The notes under the pieces were generated by a model, which worked only from the letters and a program-made list of their open reading frames with translations, ran no database searches and was not told the origin of the DNA. Position numbers and translations under genes: made by a program. 64,000 nucleotides of DNA from Crotalaria pallida (Eukaryota; Streptophyta; Magnoliopsida; Fabales; Fabaceae): contig CM075656.1 in the NCBI GenBank assembly GCA_037953625.1, positions 74,605,001-74,669,000 of the forward strand, written 5' to 3'. Positions within the stretch are counted from its first letter, which is position 1. Every line of letters starts with the position of its first letter. Below are positions 53,774 to 64,000 of the stretch, piece after piece.

Positions 53774-56700
53774 TGTAACGCCCCAAAATATTAAGGTAAA
53801 TAAAAATGCGGATTAATAAAAACCTTTTTCCAAAAGATTGTGAAAACCAAAAGCTTTGTTTATTAATATCATATTATATTACAAAACAGTCTGAGTGTAA
53901 ATATAAAAATATAAAATCCTCAAAAATCCCTTTTTACACCCAGAGCATGGTCTTCACAACTCTATCCTTCAATAAGAGGATTCGGACAACAAGATGTCAT
54001 CCTGGCTGTCTCTGCTAACGCTCCTTAACTCAACAGGAGAGACCTTTGACCTGTCATTCAACAGAACCTACCACCACCGATGTGGTAGTATGGGAGTAAG
54101 TCACTTGTCATATCGCGTAAGCAGATTATATGATTGTTCAAACACAAGCATCACAGTTATCATTTTAATGCAATGAATGCATGCTCAAGTGTCTTAACAA
54201 ACAATCATTAATATTATTAATCTTTCATGCAATGCATGTACGTCTCTCAAAACATTCTTTTCATCACTTCCATAAAAACAACACTCTGGGATGGGCAATC
54301 GTGCGCTCGATGTTTCCACAACCTGTATAGCGGCCACACCGTTCTATATTGGAACCCCATCTACCACGATCCCAAAATGAACAAGGGGATGATCCCTGAA
54401 CCATTGTCCACCAATAGTTCTAGGTCCTTGTCATTTCAACGTTGGCGGCCACACCGGTCCAACCGTCTCATATAGCGGCCACACCGTACTATATGGTTTC
54501 CCAATCCCGCATGCACCTTACTCATTTTACGATTCTCGTAACATCATGCATGAGATGCATATTCCATTAATTATCAGCATTTCCATTATTAGGAATAATC
54601 ATCATCGTTATACACATGGAGGCCACACTGTTCCATGTCTTCATATAGCGGCCACACCGTACTATATGAAATCATACACATATGGCGGCCACACCGTTCC
54701 ACATGTCTTCGTATAGCGGCCACACCGTACTATACAGAATCACACACATATGGCGACCACACCGGTCCACATGTCTTCGTATAGCGGCCACACCGTACTA
54801 TACGGAATCACCTAAGCTCACGGTCTCATACCGGAGTTATTCATTCAGGCTCACGATCTCATATCGGAGCTATTCATTCACGCTCCACAATCTCATATCG
54901 GAGCTACATAATCGTCATGCATCATTATATTCGTCATATCATCATTATTCATTGTCAATTCCCTGAGGTCTCCAGTCAATAACCACTTGGTATAACGTCT
55001 ATGCAAAGCCCTCCATGATTATTGCAATGAATTTAGTTATTTATTCACTTCTCTCAGGCACTAACCGGTTACAAGATCCACTAACCGGTTAGTGACAGCA
55101 AAACATATTGACTTTAAGTCCAAAAACCTTCCAATCTTGAAACTAATTCCTTCCTACTCCTTATTTACCTTTTAAGACATAATTATAAGCTTCTTGCAGG
55201 TCTCCTAACTACCAAAAACATATTTTAAATTCCTATGCCCATTAATGCCATATTCGGGAAAGTTTCATTGTTAAACCTTAATAATTACTATGGTTAATTA
55301 GCTTTCTTATTTCAAATTATGGTTCCATTATTAGTCCAAACTCATATCATACCTATATTCTAAGATTACCATACTAAACTTAATTAACTTCACATTTCTT
55401 TTTATACTTATGCAATGTCAACCATGACTCTATGGTTATTACCAACTTTAGCCATATTACAAACTAATGTGTAAATTCTAAATCTGTCATTACAACATTG
55501 CACAAGTCTTATTATTATGTCATAACAATTACCATTATTCACTAACTTACTTACTCTAAATTATCAGTTATAGTAATTTGGACATGACTCTAAGGTTATA
55601 GTAAGACTTAAGCATATCAAATTACATTCCATTAGTTCTAAGTCCATCAATCTAATTTCCAATTAAAACTTTTATCAAACCATAACAAATTTCATCTCTC
55701 CCTAGCTTATTTACTCCCAATGATTTGTTCTAATATTATTCCAAGTCCAAGTAATAACTATCCTCAATGATTGTTATACCAACATAAGTCATTGATGCAT
55801 TCTGTCAGTCACTAACCGGTTAGAGAGCCCACTAACTGGTTAGTTTATGCAGTCTGACAGCATACTGCACTTCTTTCTTGCTCAATTCCTTTCATAGTCC
55901 AATTATTACTTCTTGACATCATTGGACAACCAACATATGGTATCTAGTTACTACTTTACAGCAAGTAATTCAACCAAATCAAAGCATCAAATCATCAAAC
56001 CAATGCATCAAATCATTCAATTTATCAAGTTCATATTCATTGATTCATAATCAATTGATCATGACCCTAATACTTTCTCAATTTCAGCAATCATCACAAG
56101 AATCATAACAGAATTATGGCAGCATGCTTCTCATTAATTTCATTCTTGTTTAGGTCCTTAATTCAATTACATAACATAGGGAACCAAGGATTGTATTGGT
56201 CTCCAAGCCAACCAATTCTTGTCTTTGTTCCAATCATCAAAATTCACAATTATCATTGCACAAGCCAACAACCATAAATCCTAGCGATATGAATGAGGTC
56301 TCCCATACCTTAGACAATTTAGACAGCCCTTAAGCAAGCTCTAAGACTCCAAGAACAGCAGCCACAAGGGTAGCAGCAACAACACAACAGCCACACCAGA
56401 AACAGAGCAAGGACAACACTAAACTCCTTTGATTTACAAGCTCTCACACTCACTAATTACAAGATTGATGTGCAACAACTCAAGGCAAGTTGTATGCACG
56501 AATTTGAGGAGGAATTTGGGCAGAGTTTCAGCTCTGAAAACGAATGGAATTTGAGCCTAAACAGCAGCACCCAAAACCTCTATTTATAGAGGAGGAAAAG
56601 AGGGGAAATTGAGGGAAGAGTGGAGCAAATCGTTCCACCCAGCTCTTCCTCACGCCACACACTTAATTGGAGGTGTTGAGGGGTGCTATGTGGCTTAAAG

Positions 56701-57165
56701 GGAGTGAAACCACGTTTTTAGCTCGAGATTTCGAGCTAAACCGACTTAAAATTATGCAGATACAGATGTACTAACCGGTTACTGGTTTCACTAACCGGTT
56801 AGCCACTGCTAAAAATTCAGAAATTCAAATATAAGACACTACTTTGCTCAAAAATTAATTTAAAAAAGATTTACTTCTCAAAACAAAATTTCCACCGTTG
56901 GATGTCAAGATAAAATCATTAGAAACCTTGTCTAAAAATTTGAGCAAGATCCAACGGTTAACGAAGGAGATCTTACCCGATCTTTGCATGATATTTTACC
57001 AAAATATCACTTTTTACATATTTCATTTAAATCTTTCTTTGCCAAAGCTATTTTATTTCCAAACTATATTTCCTTATGCTTATTTTTCCAAAATACTTTT
57101 CTCAAAAATATTTTTCAATAATAAAATAATTGTTTATCCTTTTTATAAAAATGAGGGATGTTACA
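53774..57165 (-). repeat. 3' LTR (left) of the gag-only gypsy element
   Basis: On the plus strand starts TGTAACGCCCC and ends GGGATGTTACA. It contains three TAAYCGRTTA pairs with 20-bp spacing (55062/55082, 55813/55833, 56772/56792) and an array of GCGGCCACACCG words (54325-54802). Plus-strand frames inside are LTR artefacts. Confidence 0.93.
54325..54802. repeat. GCGGCCACACCG repeat array in the LTR
   Basis: Eight or so copies of GCGGCCACACCG or one-base variants. Most are framed by TATA...TA(C/T)TATA or CATATG...CACATG, so each unit has weak dyad flanks around the GC-rich core. Spacing is irregular. The same array is in the right LTR at 59606-60083. Confidence 0.85.
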
Positions 57166-57183
57166 CTCTCCCCCACTAAATTG
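57166..57183 (-). promoter_or_regulatory. Polypurine tract of the gag-only gypsy element
   Basis: Minus strand CAATTTAGTGGGGGAGAG directly before the left LTR, the expected place for plus-strand priming. Confidence 0.85.
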
Positions 57184-57940
57184 AATTTCGTCCCCGAAAT
57201 TCGTTTTTCCAAAAATTTTCATCTTCCAAAATATTGCTATAAAATAAAATTTTCACCTTACCTTCCTCAAAATGTTTTGGGGAATTCTCCCCCACTAAAA
57301 GAATTTAGTTACATTTTCCCCAAAATTTTCAGTTTCAAAAATATTTATAGAGAATATTTCAAATAAATCTTTTCGAATAAATGAAATATTTCGAATAAAA
57401 TTCTCCAAATCCAACTTTTTGGATAAAACTTTAAAAAAATTCGCTTTCTGCCGCGCACTCTGATTATTCCGGCACGAGCAACAAAGTAATTTTATGACTT
57501 TATTCATTAACGATTAGAAATATTAGGGTGATCAGTCCTAATATTTAAACTATCAATAATAAAATCATTCCTTGCAGATACAATCTTTCACAAGAAAGAT
57601 CGCAAGATGCATCTTTAAGTTAGATGAACTTAAAGATAAGGGTCATTCTTGTCACTATCAGATTTAGTTAGATAGTCAAGTTCTAGAGACATTTCCGTTG
57701 GGGAGACAAATACTTGTCCTATTCCGGTGGTTGTCAATCTCTCTAGTCTTAACTGATCTTTCTATTTCTGTAGTGTTCACAGATATTTATCACATCTAAC
57801 TGTGATAAAGGTTTCAATCACATGAATTGGGTCAGGGTTCCAGCAAGATGCTCAGATTATCAAACGATTCAATTAACACAATCGTAGAATAAAGGACTAT
57901 GTTAATTCAGAATAGGAGAACAAACACTTCATGCTTTACC
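57184..57940 (-). other. Non-coding remnant where pol should be
   Basis: About 750 bp between the gag stop and the polypurine tract. It contains no RT, RNase H or integrase motif in any frame. A second G-rich tract is at 57287-57297 (AGTGGGGGAGA on the minus strand), a duplicated polypurine-like site. Confidence 0.7.
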
Positions 57941-58945
57941 TTAATCAGGATAAGACTCGTATCCTCGTATGGTAAACACCTTTCCTTTCTTGATCTGGTT
58001 GCCATTCATCACTTTCTTGCCTTTATTCTTCGGACAATCCGACGAATAATGCCCTGGCTTCTTGCAGTTAAAGCAAACTACTCCTTTGGGTACACCACAA
58101 TCTGATCCAAAATGATGTGTCCCACACTTTCCACACTGAGGTGGATGAGTGATTCCTTTTATGTTTCTTCGTTTGTTATTCTCCTTTGTTTGGGTTTTCC
58201 TTAATTGTGGTTCATCAAGCTCCGTTACCTCTGATTGTTCTTCCTCCATTGTTGGTTCCCTTAAATGCCTTTCTTCGATCTTCCTTTTCTTTTGAATTCG
58301 AGCATTCTTTTCATAAACCTTCTCAGCCTTCTTATCGTCCTCGTAGATTCTGCATTTGTTCACCAACATTGGGAAATTCCGTATTCCATGATAATTAATT
58401 CCTGTTTTCAGATCTGGGCGCAATCCGTTCTCAAACTTCACACACTTAGACCTCTCATCTGGATGATTTTGGAAGTAAGAAGAATACTTCATTAATTCCT
58501 CGAACTTTGCAGCGTATTCTCTGACGTTCATTTTACCTTGTTCCAATTTCAGGAATTCAACTTCTTTCTTTCTCCTCACAGCCTCCGGGAAATATTTTTC
58601 CAAAAACTTTTCCTTAAATACTTCCCAGGTGATATCCCGATTTTCAGCCTCTAGTAATTGTCTTATGTGATCCCACCAAGTCTCTGCTTCGCCTCTCAGC
58701 ATATAAGTTCCATACACCACCTTCTTTTCATCTGTGCATCCCATAGTTCGAAAGATTTTCTGAATTTATTGTAACCACCTTTGAGCTTCCTCTGGTTTAT
58801 ATCCTCCCCCAAATTTCGGTGGATCACTCTTTCTGAATTCCGACAACCCGTAGAATTCAGCAGGACCTCGGCGATTAGGTCGAGTGTTATTATCTAAAAT
58901 AGTAGCAATCTTTTCCAGAAGTTGGTTCGTCACTCTGTTGGCCAT
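57941..58945 (-). pseudogene. gag of the gypsy element, one in-frame stop
   Basis: Likely start ATG at 58945 (MANRVTNQLLEKI); the frame is open further upstream into the PBS. A TAA at 58768-58766 interrupts it, and the next ATG in the same frame is at 58744. The downstream 267 codons hold a Retrotrans_gag domain (YMLRGEAETWWDHI, WEVFKEKFLEKYFP, LEQGKMNVREYAAKFEEL) and a CCHC knuckle CFNCKKPGHYSSDC at about 58076-58035, with a C..C..H..C-like set (CGKCGTHHFGSDC) before it. It encodes the capsid/nucleocapsid protein. The stop would prevent a full product unless re-initiated or read through. Confidence 0.88.
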
Positions 58946-59033
58946 TGGATATCTACACTTATAGAGACTTAGATTAGAGTCGCACAACCTATTGAGTATG
59001 GAAAGGACCACACTCCACAGCCGAGAGTTGGAA

Positions 59034-59049
59034 CCTGGCTCTGATACCA
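59034..59049 (-). promoter_or_regulatory. Primer binding site, tRNA-iMet type
   Basis: TGGTATCAGAGCCAGG on the minus strand, five bases after the right LTR. It fixes the orientation of the element. Confidence 0.88.
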
Positions 59050-59054
59050 TAAAG

Positions 59055-62000
59055 TGTAACGCCCCAAAATATTAAGGTAAATAAAAATGCGGATTAATAA
59101 AAACCTTTTTCCAAAAGATTGTGAAAACCAAAAGCTTTGTTTATTAATATCATATTATATTACAAAACAGTCTGAGTGTAAATATAAAAATATAAAATCC
59201 CCAAAAATCCCTTTTTACACCCAGAGCATGGTCTTCACAACTCTATCCTTCAATAAGAGGATTCGGACAACAAGATGTCATCCTGGCTGTCTCTGCTAAT
59301 GCTCCTTTACTCAACAGGAGAGACCTTTGACCTGTCATTCAACAGAACCTACCACCACCGATGTGGTAGTATGGGAGTAAGTCACTTGTCATATCGCGTA
59401 AGCAGATTATATGATTGTTCAAACACAAGCATCACAGTTATCATTTTAATGCAATGAATGCATGCTCAAGTGTCTTAACAAACAATCATTAATATTATTA
59501 ATCTTTCATGCAATGCATGTACGTCTCTCAAAACATTCTTTTCATCACTTCCATAAAAACAACACTCTGGGATGGGCAATCGTGCGCTCGATGTTTCCAC
59601 AACCTGTATAGCGGCCACACCGTTCTATATTGGAACCCCATCTACCACGATCCCAAAATGAACAAGGGGATGATCCCTGAACCATTGTCCACCAATAGTT
59701 CTAGGTCCTTGTCATTTCAACGTTGGCGACCACACCGGTCCAACCGTCTCATATAGCGGCCACACCGTACTATATGGTTTCCCAATCCCGCATGCACCTT
59801 ACTCATTTTACGATTCTCGTAACATCATGCATGAGATGCATATTCCATTAATTATCAGCATTTCCATTATTAGGAATAATCATCATCGTTATACACATGG
59901 AGGCCACACTGTTCCATGTCTTCATATAGCGGCCACACCGTACTATATGAAATCATACACATATGGCGGCCACACCGTTCCACATGTCTTCGTATAGCGG
60001 CCACACCGTACTATACAGAATCACACACATATGGCGACCACACCGGTCCACATGTCTTCGTATAGCGGCCACACCGTACTATACGGAATCACCTAAGCTC
60101 ACGGTCTCATACCGGAGTTATTCATTCAGGCTCACGATCTCATATCGGAGCTATTCATTCACGCTCCACAATCTCATATCGGAGCTACATAATCGTCATG
60201 CATCATTATATTCGTCATATCATCATTATTCATTGTCAATTCCCTGAGGTCTCCAGTCAATAACCACTTGGTATAACGTCTATGCAAAGCCCTCCATGAT
60301 TATTGCAATGAATTTAGTTATTTATTCACTTCTCTCAGGCACTAACCGGTTACAAGATCCACTAACCGGTTAGTGACAGCAAAACATATTGACTTTAAGT
60401 CCAAAAACCTTCCAATCTTGAAACTAATTCCTTCCTACTCCTTATTTACCTTTTAAGACATAATTATAAGCTTCTTGCAGGTCTCCTAACTACCAAAAAC
60501 ATATTTTAAATTCCTATGCCCATTAATGCCATATTCGGGAAAGTTTCATTGTTAAACCTTAATAATTACTATGGTTAATTAGCTTTCTTATTTCAAATTA
60601 TGGTTCCATTATTAGTCCAAACTCATATCATACCTATATTCTAAGATTACCATACTAAACTTAATTAACTTCACATTTCTTTTTATACTTATGCAATGTC
60701 AACCATGACTCTATGGTTATTACCAACTTTAGCCATATTACAAACTAATGTGTAAATTCTAAATCTGTCATTACAACATTGCACAAGTCTTATTATTATG
60801 TCATAACAATTACCATTATTCACTAACTTACTTACTCTAAATTATCAGTTATAGCAATTTGGACATGACTCTAAGGTTATAGTAAGACTTAAGCATATCA
60901 AATTACATTCCATTAGTTCTAAGTCCATCAATCTAATTTCCAATTAAAACTTTTATCAAACCATAACAAATTTCATCTCTCCCTAGCTTATTTACTCCCA
61001 ATGATTTGTTCTAATATTATTCCAAGTCCAAGTAATAACTATCCTCAATGATTGTTATACCAATATAAGTCATTGATGCATTCTGTCAGTCACTAACCGG
61101 TTAGAGAGCCCACTAACTGGTTAGTTTATGCAGTCTGACAGCATACTGCACTTCTTTCTTGCTCAATTCCTTTCATAGTCCAATTATTACTTCTTGACAT
61201 CATTGGACAACCAACATATGGTATCTAGTTACTACTTTACAGCAAGTAATTCAACCAAATCAAAGCATCAAATCATCAAACCAATGCATCAAATCATTCA
61301 ATTTATCAAGTTCATATTCATTGATTCATAATCAATTGATCATGACCCTAATACTTTCTCAATTTCAGCAATCATCACAAGAATCATAACAGAATTATGG
61401 CAGCATGCTTCTCATTAATTTCATTCTTGTTTAGGTCCTTAATTCAGTTACATAACATAGGGAACCAAGGATTGTATTGGTCTCCAAGCCAACCAATTCT
61501 TGTCTTGGTTCCAATCATCAAAATTCACAATTATCATTGCAGAAGCCAACAACCATAAATCCTAGCGATATGAATGAGGTCTCCCATACCTTAGACAATT
61601 TAGACAGCCCTTAAGCAAGCTCTAAGACTCCAAGAACAGCAGCCACAAGGGTAGCAGCAACAACACAGCAGCCACACCAGAAACAGAGCAAGGACAACAC
61701 TAAACTCCTTTGATTTACAAGCTCTCACACTCACTAATTACAAGCTTGATGTGCAACAACTCAAGGCAAGTTGTATGCACAAATTTGAGGAGGAATTTGG
61801 GCAGAGTTTCAGCTCTGAAAACAAATGGAATTTGAGCCTAAACAGCAGCACCCAAAACCCCTATTTATAGAGGAGGAAAAGAGGGGAAATTGAGGGAAGA
61901 GTGGAGCAAATCGTTCCACCCAGCTCTTCCTCACGCCACACACTTAATTGGAGGTGCTGAGGGGTGCTATGTGGCTTAAAGGGAGTGAAACCACGTTTTT

Positions 62001-62446
62001 AGCTCGAGATTTCGAGCTAAACCGACTTAAAATAATGCAGATACAGATGTACTAACTGGTTACTGGTTTCACTAACCGGTTAGCCACTGCTAAAAATTCA
62101 GAAATTCAAATATAAGACACTACTTTGCTAAAAAATTAATTTAAAAAAGATTTACTTCTCAAAACAAAATTTCCACCGTTGGATGTCAAGATAAAATCAT
62201 TAGAAACCTTGTCTAAAAATTTGAACAAGATCCAACGGTTAACGAAGGAGATCTTACCCGATCTTTGCATGATATTTTACCAAAATATCACTTTTTACAT
62301 ATTTCATTTAAATGTTTCTTTGCCAAAGCTATTTTATTTCCAAAATATATTTCCTTATGCTTATTTTTCCAAAATACTTTTCTCAAAAATATTTTTCAAT
62401 AATAAAATAATTGTTTATCCTTTTTATAAAAATGAGGGATGTTACA
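59055..62446 (-). repeat. 5' LTR (right) of the gag-only gypsy element
   Basis: The same length as the left LTR. The same three palindrome pairs are present (offset +5281); one decamer has a C-to-T change (CTAACTGGTTACTGG context at 62053), as expected from loss of a methylated CpG. Confidence 0.93.
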
Positions 62447-63606
62447 TTGGACGTCGGCCCCTCTTTCACCTGCCGAATTGTTGACCACTAAACATTTTTT
62501 CAATGAATACAAAGCAAGAGCTAAAGAGTGGGTGCAGTTAGACATTCGGCGGATCATCACTTGTGCCGAGGAATCCGTGTCCTCGGAAATTGGTAAACAT
62601 ATTTGTGCATACCCCCTTTTTTTTTAATATCCTCTGCTGTGTTTCTTGTAGTTAACTATTGGAAAGAAATTGAAGACGTTGACCCCGTCGTTCTCGCAGA
62701 GCAGAGAAGAAAAGTTAAGCCGAAATTGACCTCGGTTTGTGAAACGTCCTCCGAAGGCACATCAAGCACCGATGAAGATATGGAAAACAAAGCAGAAAGG
62801 ATGCTCTCGGCCGCGGCTATGCGTAAGAGAAAGAGGCCTGAAGTTACTGGGACGCCACCTCGGCCGTCATCTTCCGTCATCGTCATACCGGACACTGCTA
62901 CCGAAACTGGTACCCCGGAAACCGAGGTTCAACATCCAACTCCTAATCGGGCCGAGTTAACCACTCTGAACGATACTGCGGCTGTCCGAGCAAGCTATAG
63001 CGAGCCTTTGGACTTAGGCAAACTGACTACTGCTGAATGGAAGAAAGTAGCTGAAAATCTCGCCGAGCATCTTCACCGTTCGGCGACCCTGATGACGGCA
63101 ATTGCGAGTGCTTCCAGCGACGCCGAGGCGGGTTTCTCGTCCAAGGCCAAGAATGATCTTGGGAGACTTGCAGAGGCCGAGAAGGAAGCTGCTGAGGCAA
63201 AGAAACAACTGGCCGACTTGCAAAAGTCCTATGAGGAAAAATTGGCCAAACAAAAAGCTGATAGTGAGGCCGAGTGGAGAAGGTGAGGGGAATGCTGAAA
63301 AAACGAGCTGTCCAAGCCCTGAAACATAAGACCGCAACAGCGAAAGCCGGTTTCGACTTGGAAGTGGCAGCCGACGCTCTTTTTGCAAATGCAGTGGAAC
63401 AAATTCGAGTACTGAATCCGGGATTGCGGTTGCAGTATGTTGGGGCTCATCCCGAGTTCGGGGTGAATGGCGACAAGATTGTGGACACAAACATTGGCAA
63501 TGCTGAAGTCGATCTGACTCGTGATGATCTTCCTGATCCACTGGCTGAGAAGGATGAGCCTGTTTTTAATCCTAACGCGGTTGTGCTTTCTGATATCGAA
63601 GAATGA

Positions 63607-64000
63607 GCGTAAGTCCCTTATGCTGGGCAGCTTTTTGCTAAACTGATTTTTGTTTTGCAACTTATTGCCGTGCACGTCTTTATTTATAAACAGTTTAAAG
63701 TCTTGATGAACAAATATTTAAGTTATGCACTTTGTTTGTGTTGTTGTGTGTCTGCTTAATAACTTGTTACTTATCTATTTAATGCGATGGGAGTCTCGGT
63801 CCAAGCACTTGAGCCAAAATGTGGACCTCGTCCCCTGACTGTACTAGGTACTCACAGGGTAAACCTGTTAGAGTCAGGTGCTCCCTGTACCTTAGGAAAA
63901 TTTATAAGCTTTCCTCTGTCAAGAGGCGCTGTATATAAATCGCACAGTTCCACTTAGGTGGCTAGCCAAAAATGGAAAGGCATGTACATGGCGCATGTTT
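63607..64000. other. Interior of the second Tat-like element, after the aORF
   Basis: Non-coding; includes GACTCGG and CTCACAGGGTAAACCTG words. Corresponds in position to the spacer at 36469-36953 of the first element; pol would be expected further right on the minus strand. Confidence 0.5.

Larger units (their letters stand above)
53774..62446 (-). mobile_element. Young gag-only Ty3/gypsy element (8.67 kb) inserted in the aORF
   Basis: Exact 5-bp duplications TTGGA at 53769-53773 and 62447-62451. Both LTRs are 3392 bp (53774-57165 and 59055-62446); I counted roughly 20 substitutions by eye, which points to a recent insertion. The internal region is only 1889 bp: PBS next to the right LTR, gag, a short non-coding part and a polypurine tract. 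Protease, RT, RNase H and integrase are missing, so mobility depends on a related autonomous element. TGTAACATCC...CGTTACA borders, long LTRs and an iMet PBS suggest the Tekay/Del chromovirus group (inferred). Confidence 0.93.
52651..63606 (+). pseudogene. aORF of the second Tat-like element, split by a gypsy insertion
   Basis: ATG at 52651. Segments are 52651-53773, then (after the inserted element and one target copy) 62452-62592, a phase-1 intron 62593-62651 (GTAAAC...TTGTAG), then 62652-63606. The N-terminus is acidic and Ser/Asp-rich; the conserved domain includes YPAPSDADQYP, TFYLYEDMV, LGIRLPFTALETRVLNTLG, APTQLHPNAWAF and SYYSLFAKFHESWKNFKP. The second part is followed by a coiled coil rich in Ala/Glu/Lys (about 63090-63280) and an acidic end, VVLSDIEE. 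A one-base frame change occurs near 63283. Homologous to the minus-strand aORF at 36954-39510. It is inactive here because of the insertion. Function is unknown. Confidence 0.85.
51289..64000 (-). mobile_element. Second Tat-like Ty3/gypsy element, minus strand, partial (3' part)
   Basis: Its 3' LTR is 51289-51775, preceded (on the minus strand) by a polypurine tract. Next comes an aORF on the plus strand (52651-63606), which is split by another retrotransposon. The pol, gag and 5' LTR should lie beyond the right edge. The arrangement mirrors the element at 30048-40771, but the LTR sequence is different, so it is another family of the same lineage. Confidence 0.75.

Noticed and set aside
54325..54802. 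CRISPR-like array
   Set aside because: Units are irregularly spaced, in a plant LTR, and duplicated in the second LTR; no spacer logic.
54227..54966. Plus-strand frames in the gypsy LTR, duplicated at 59508-60247
   Set aside because: Present in both LTRs, opposite to element direction, low complexity and no domain.

Overview
The window is plant nuclear DNA. It is AT-rich and intron-containing, and it is dominated by transposable elements. A papilionoid legume is a reasonable guess from the style of the repeats, but the sequence alone does not prove it and I name no species. Only two clearly functional host genes are visible, both on the minus strand. One is the 5' three exons of an ITN1-like ankyrin-repeat membrane protein gene (1-3244, running off the left edge). 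The other is a single-exon EXO70 (H-clade-like) exocyst gene (20496-22457). A third, unidentified small host gene (29607-40821) has a promoter-type site II palindrome and a spliceable two-exon frame. It is split by an 10.7 kb retrotransposon.

Layout. 1-4.2 kb: ITN1-like gene with a MITE in intron 1, and a Stowaway MITE upstream. 4.2-10.2 kb: intergenic DNA with MITEs, a LINE tail and a SINE. 10.2-18.0 kb: a Sirevirus-like Ty1/copia element (5-bp TSD ACACA, gag only) carrying a 2.57 kb solo LTR inside gag. 18.0-29.5 kb: SINEs, a retroposed poly(A) sequence, a hAT MITE, inverted-repeat elements, and the EXO70 gene. 30.0-40.8 kb: a Ty3/gypsy Tat-lineage-like element (640-bp LTRs, gag-pol with a few breaks) that carries an antisense ORF (aORF) between pol and the 3' LTR. 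41-48 kb: tandem repeats, including an array of about 620-bp monomers organised as a 1.235-kb dimer, interrupted by a 2.47 kb Helitron. 48-50.5 kb: a long-TIR element whose interior is a triplicated MITE unit, one unit of which received a CACTA end fragment. 51.3 kb to the right edge: the 3' part of a second Tat-like element in the opposite orientation. Its aORF is split by a young gypsy element with two 3392-bp LTRs and only gag inside.

Relationships. The two aORFs, from two different elements, share protein architecture and a phase-1 intron at the same place. Nesting gives an order of events: aORF element, then gag-only gypsy; copia element, then solo-LTR parent; tandem array, then Helitron.

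Most unusual signal. LTRs of the copia element and of the unrelated gag-only gypsy element both carry a palindrome of consensus TAAYCGRTTA. It always occurs in pairs exactly 20 bp apart: four pairs in each copia LTR and three pairs in each gypsy LTR. This shared architecture is not explained by any normal LTR feature I know and is my main candidate for a previously undescribed cis-element system.
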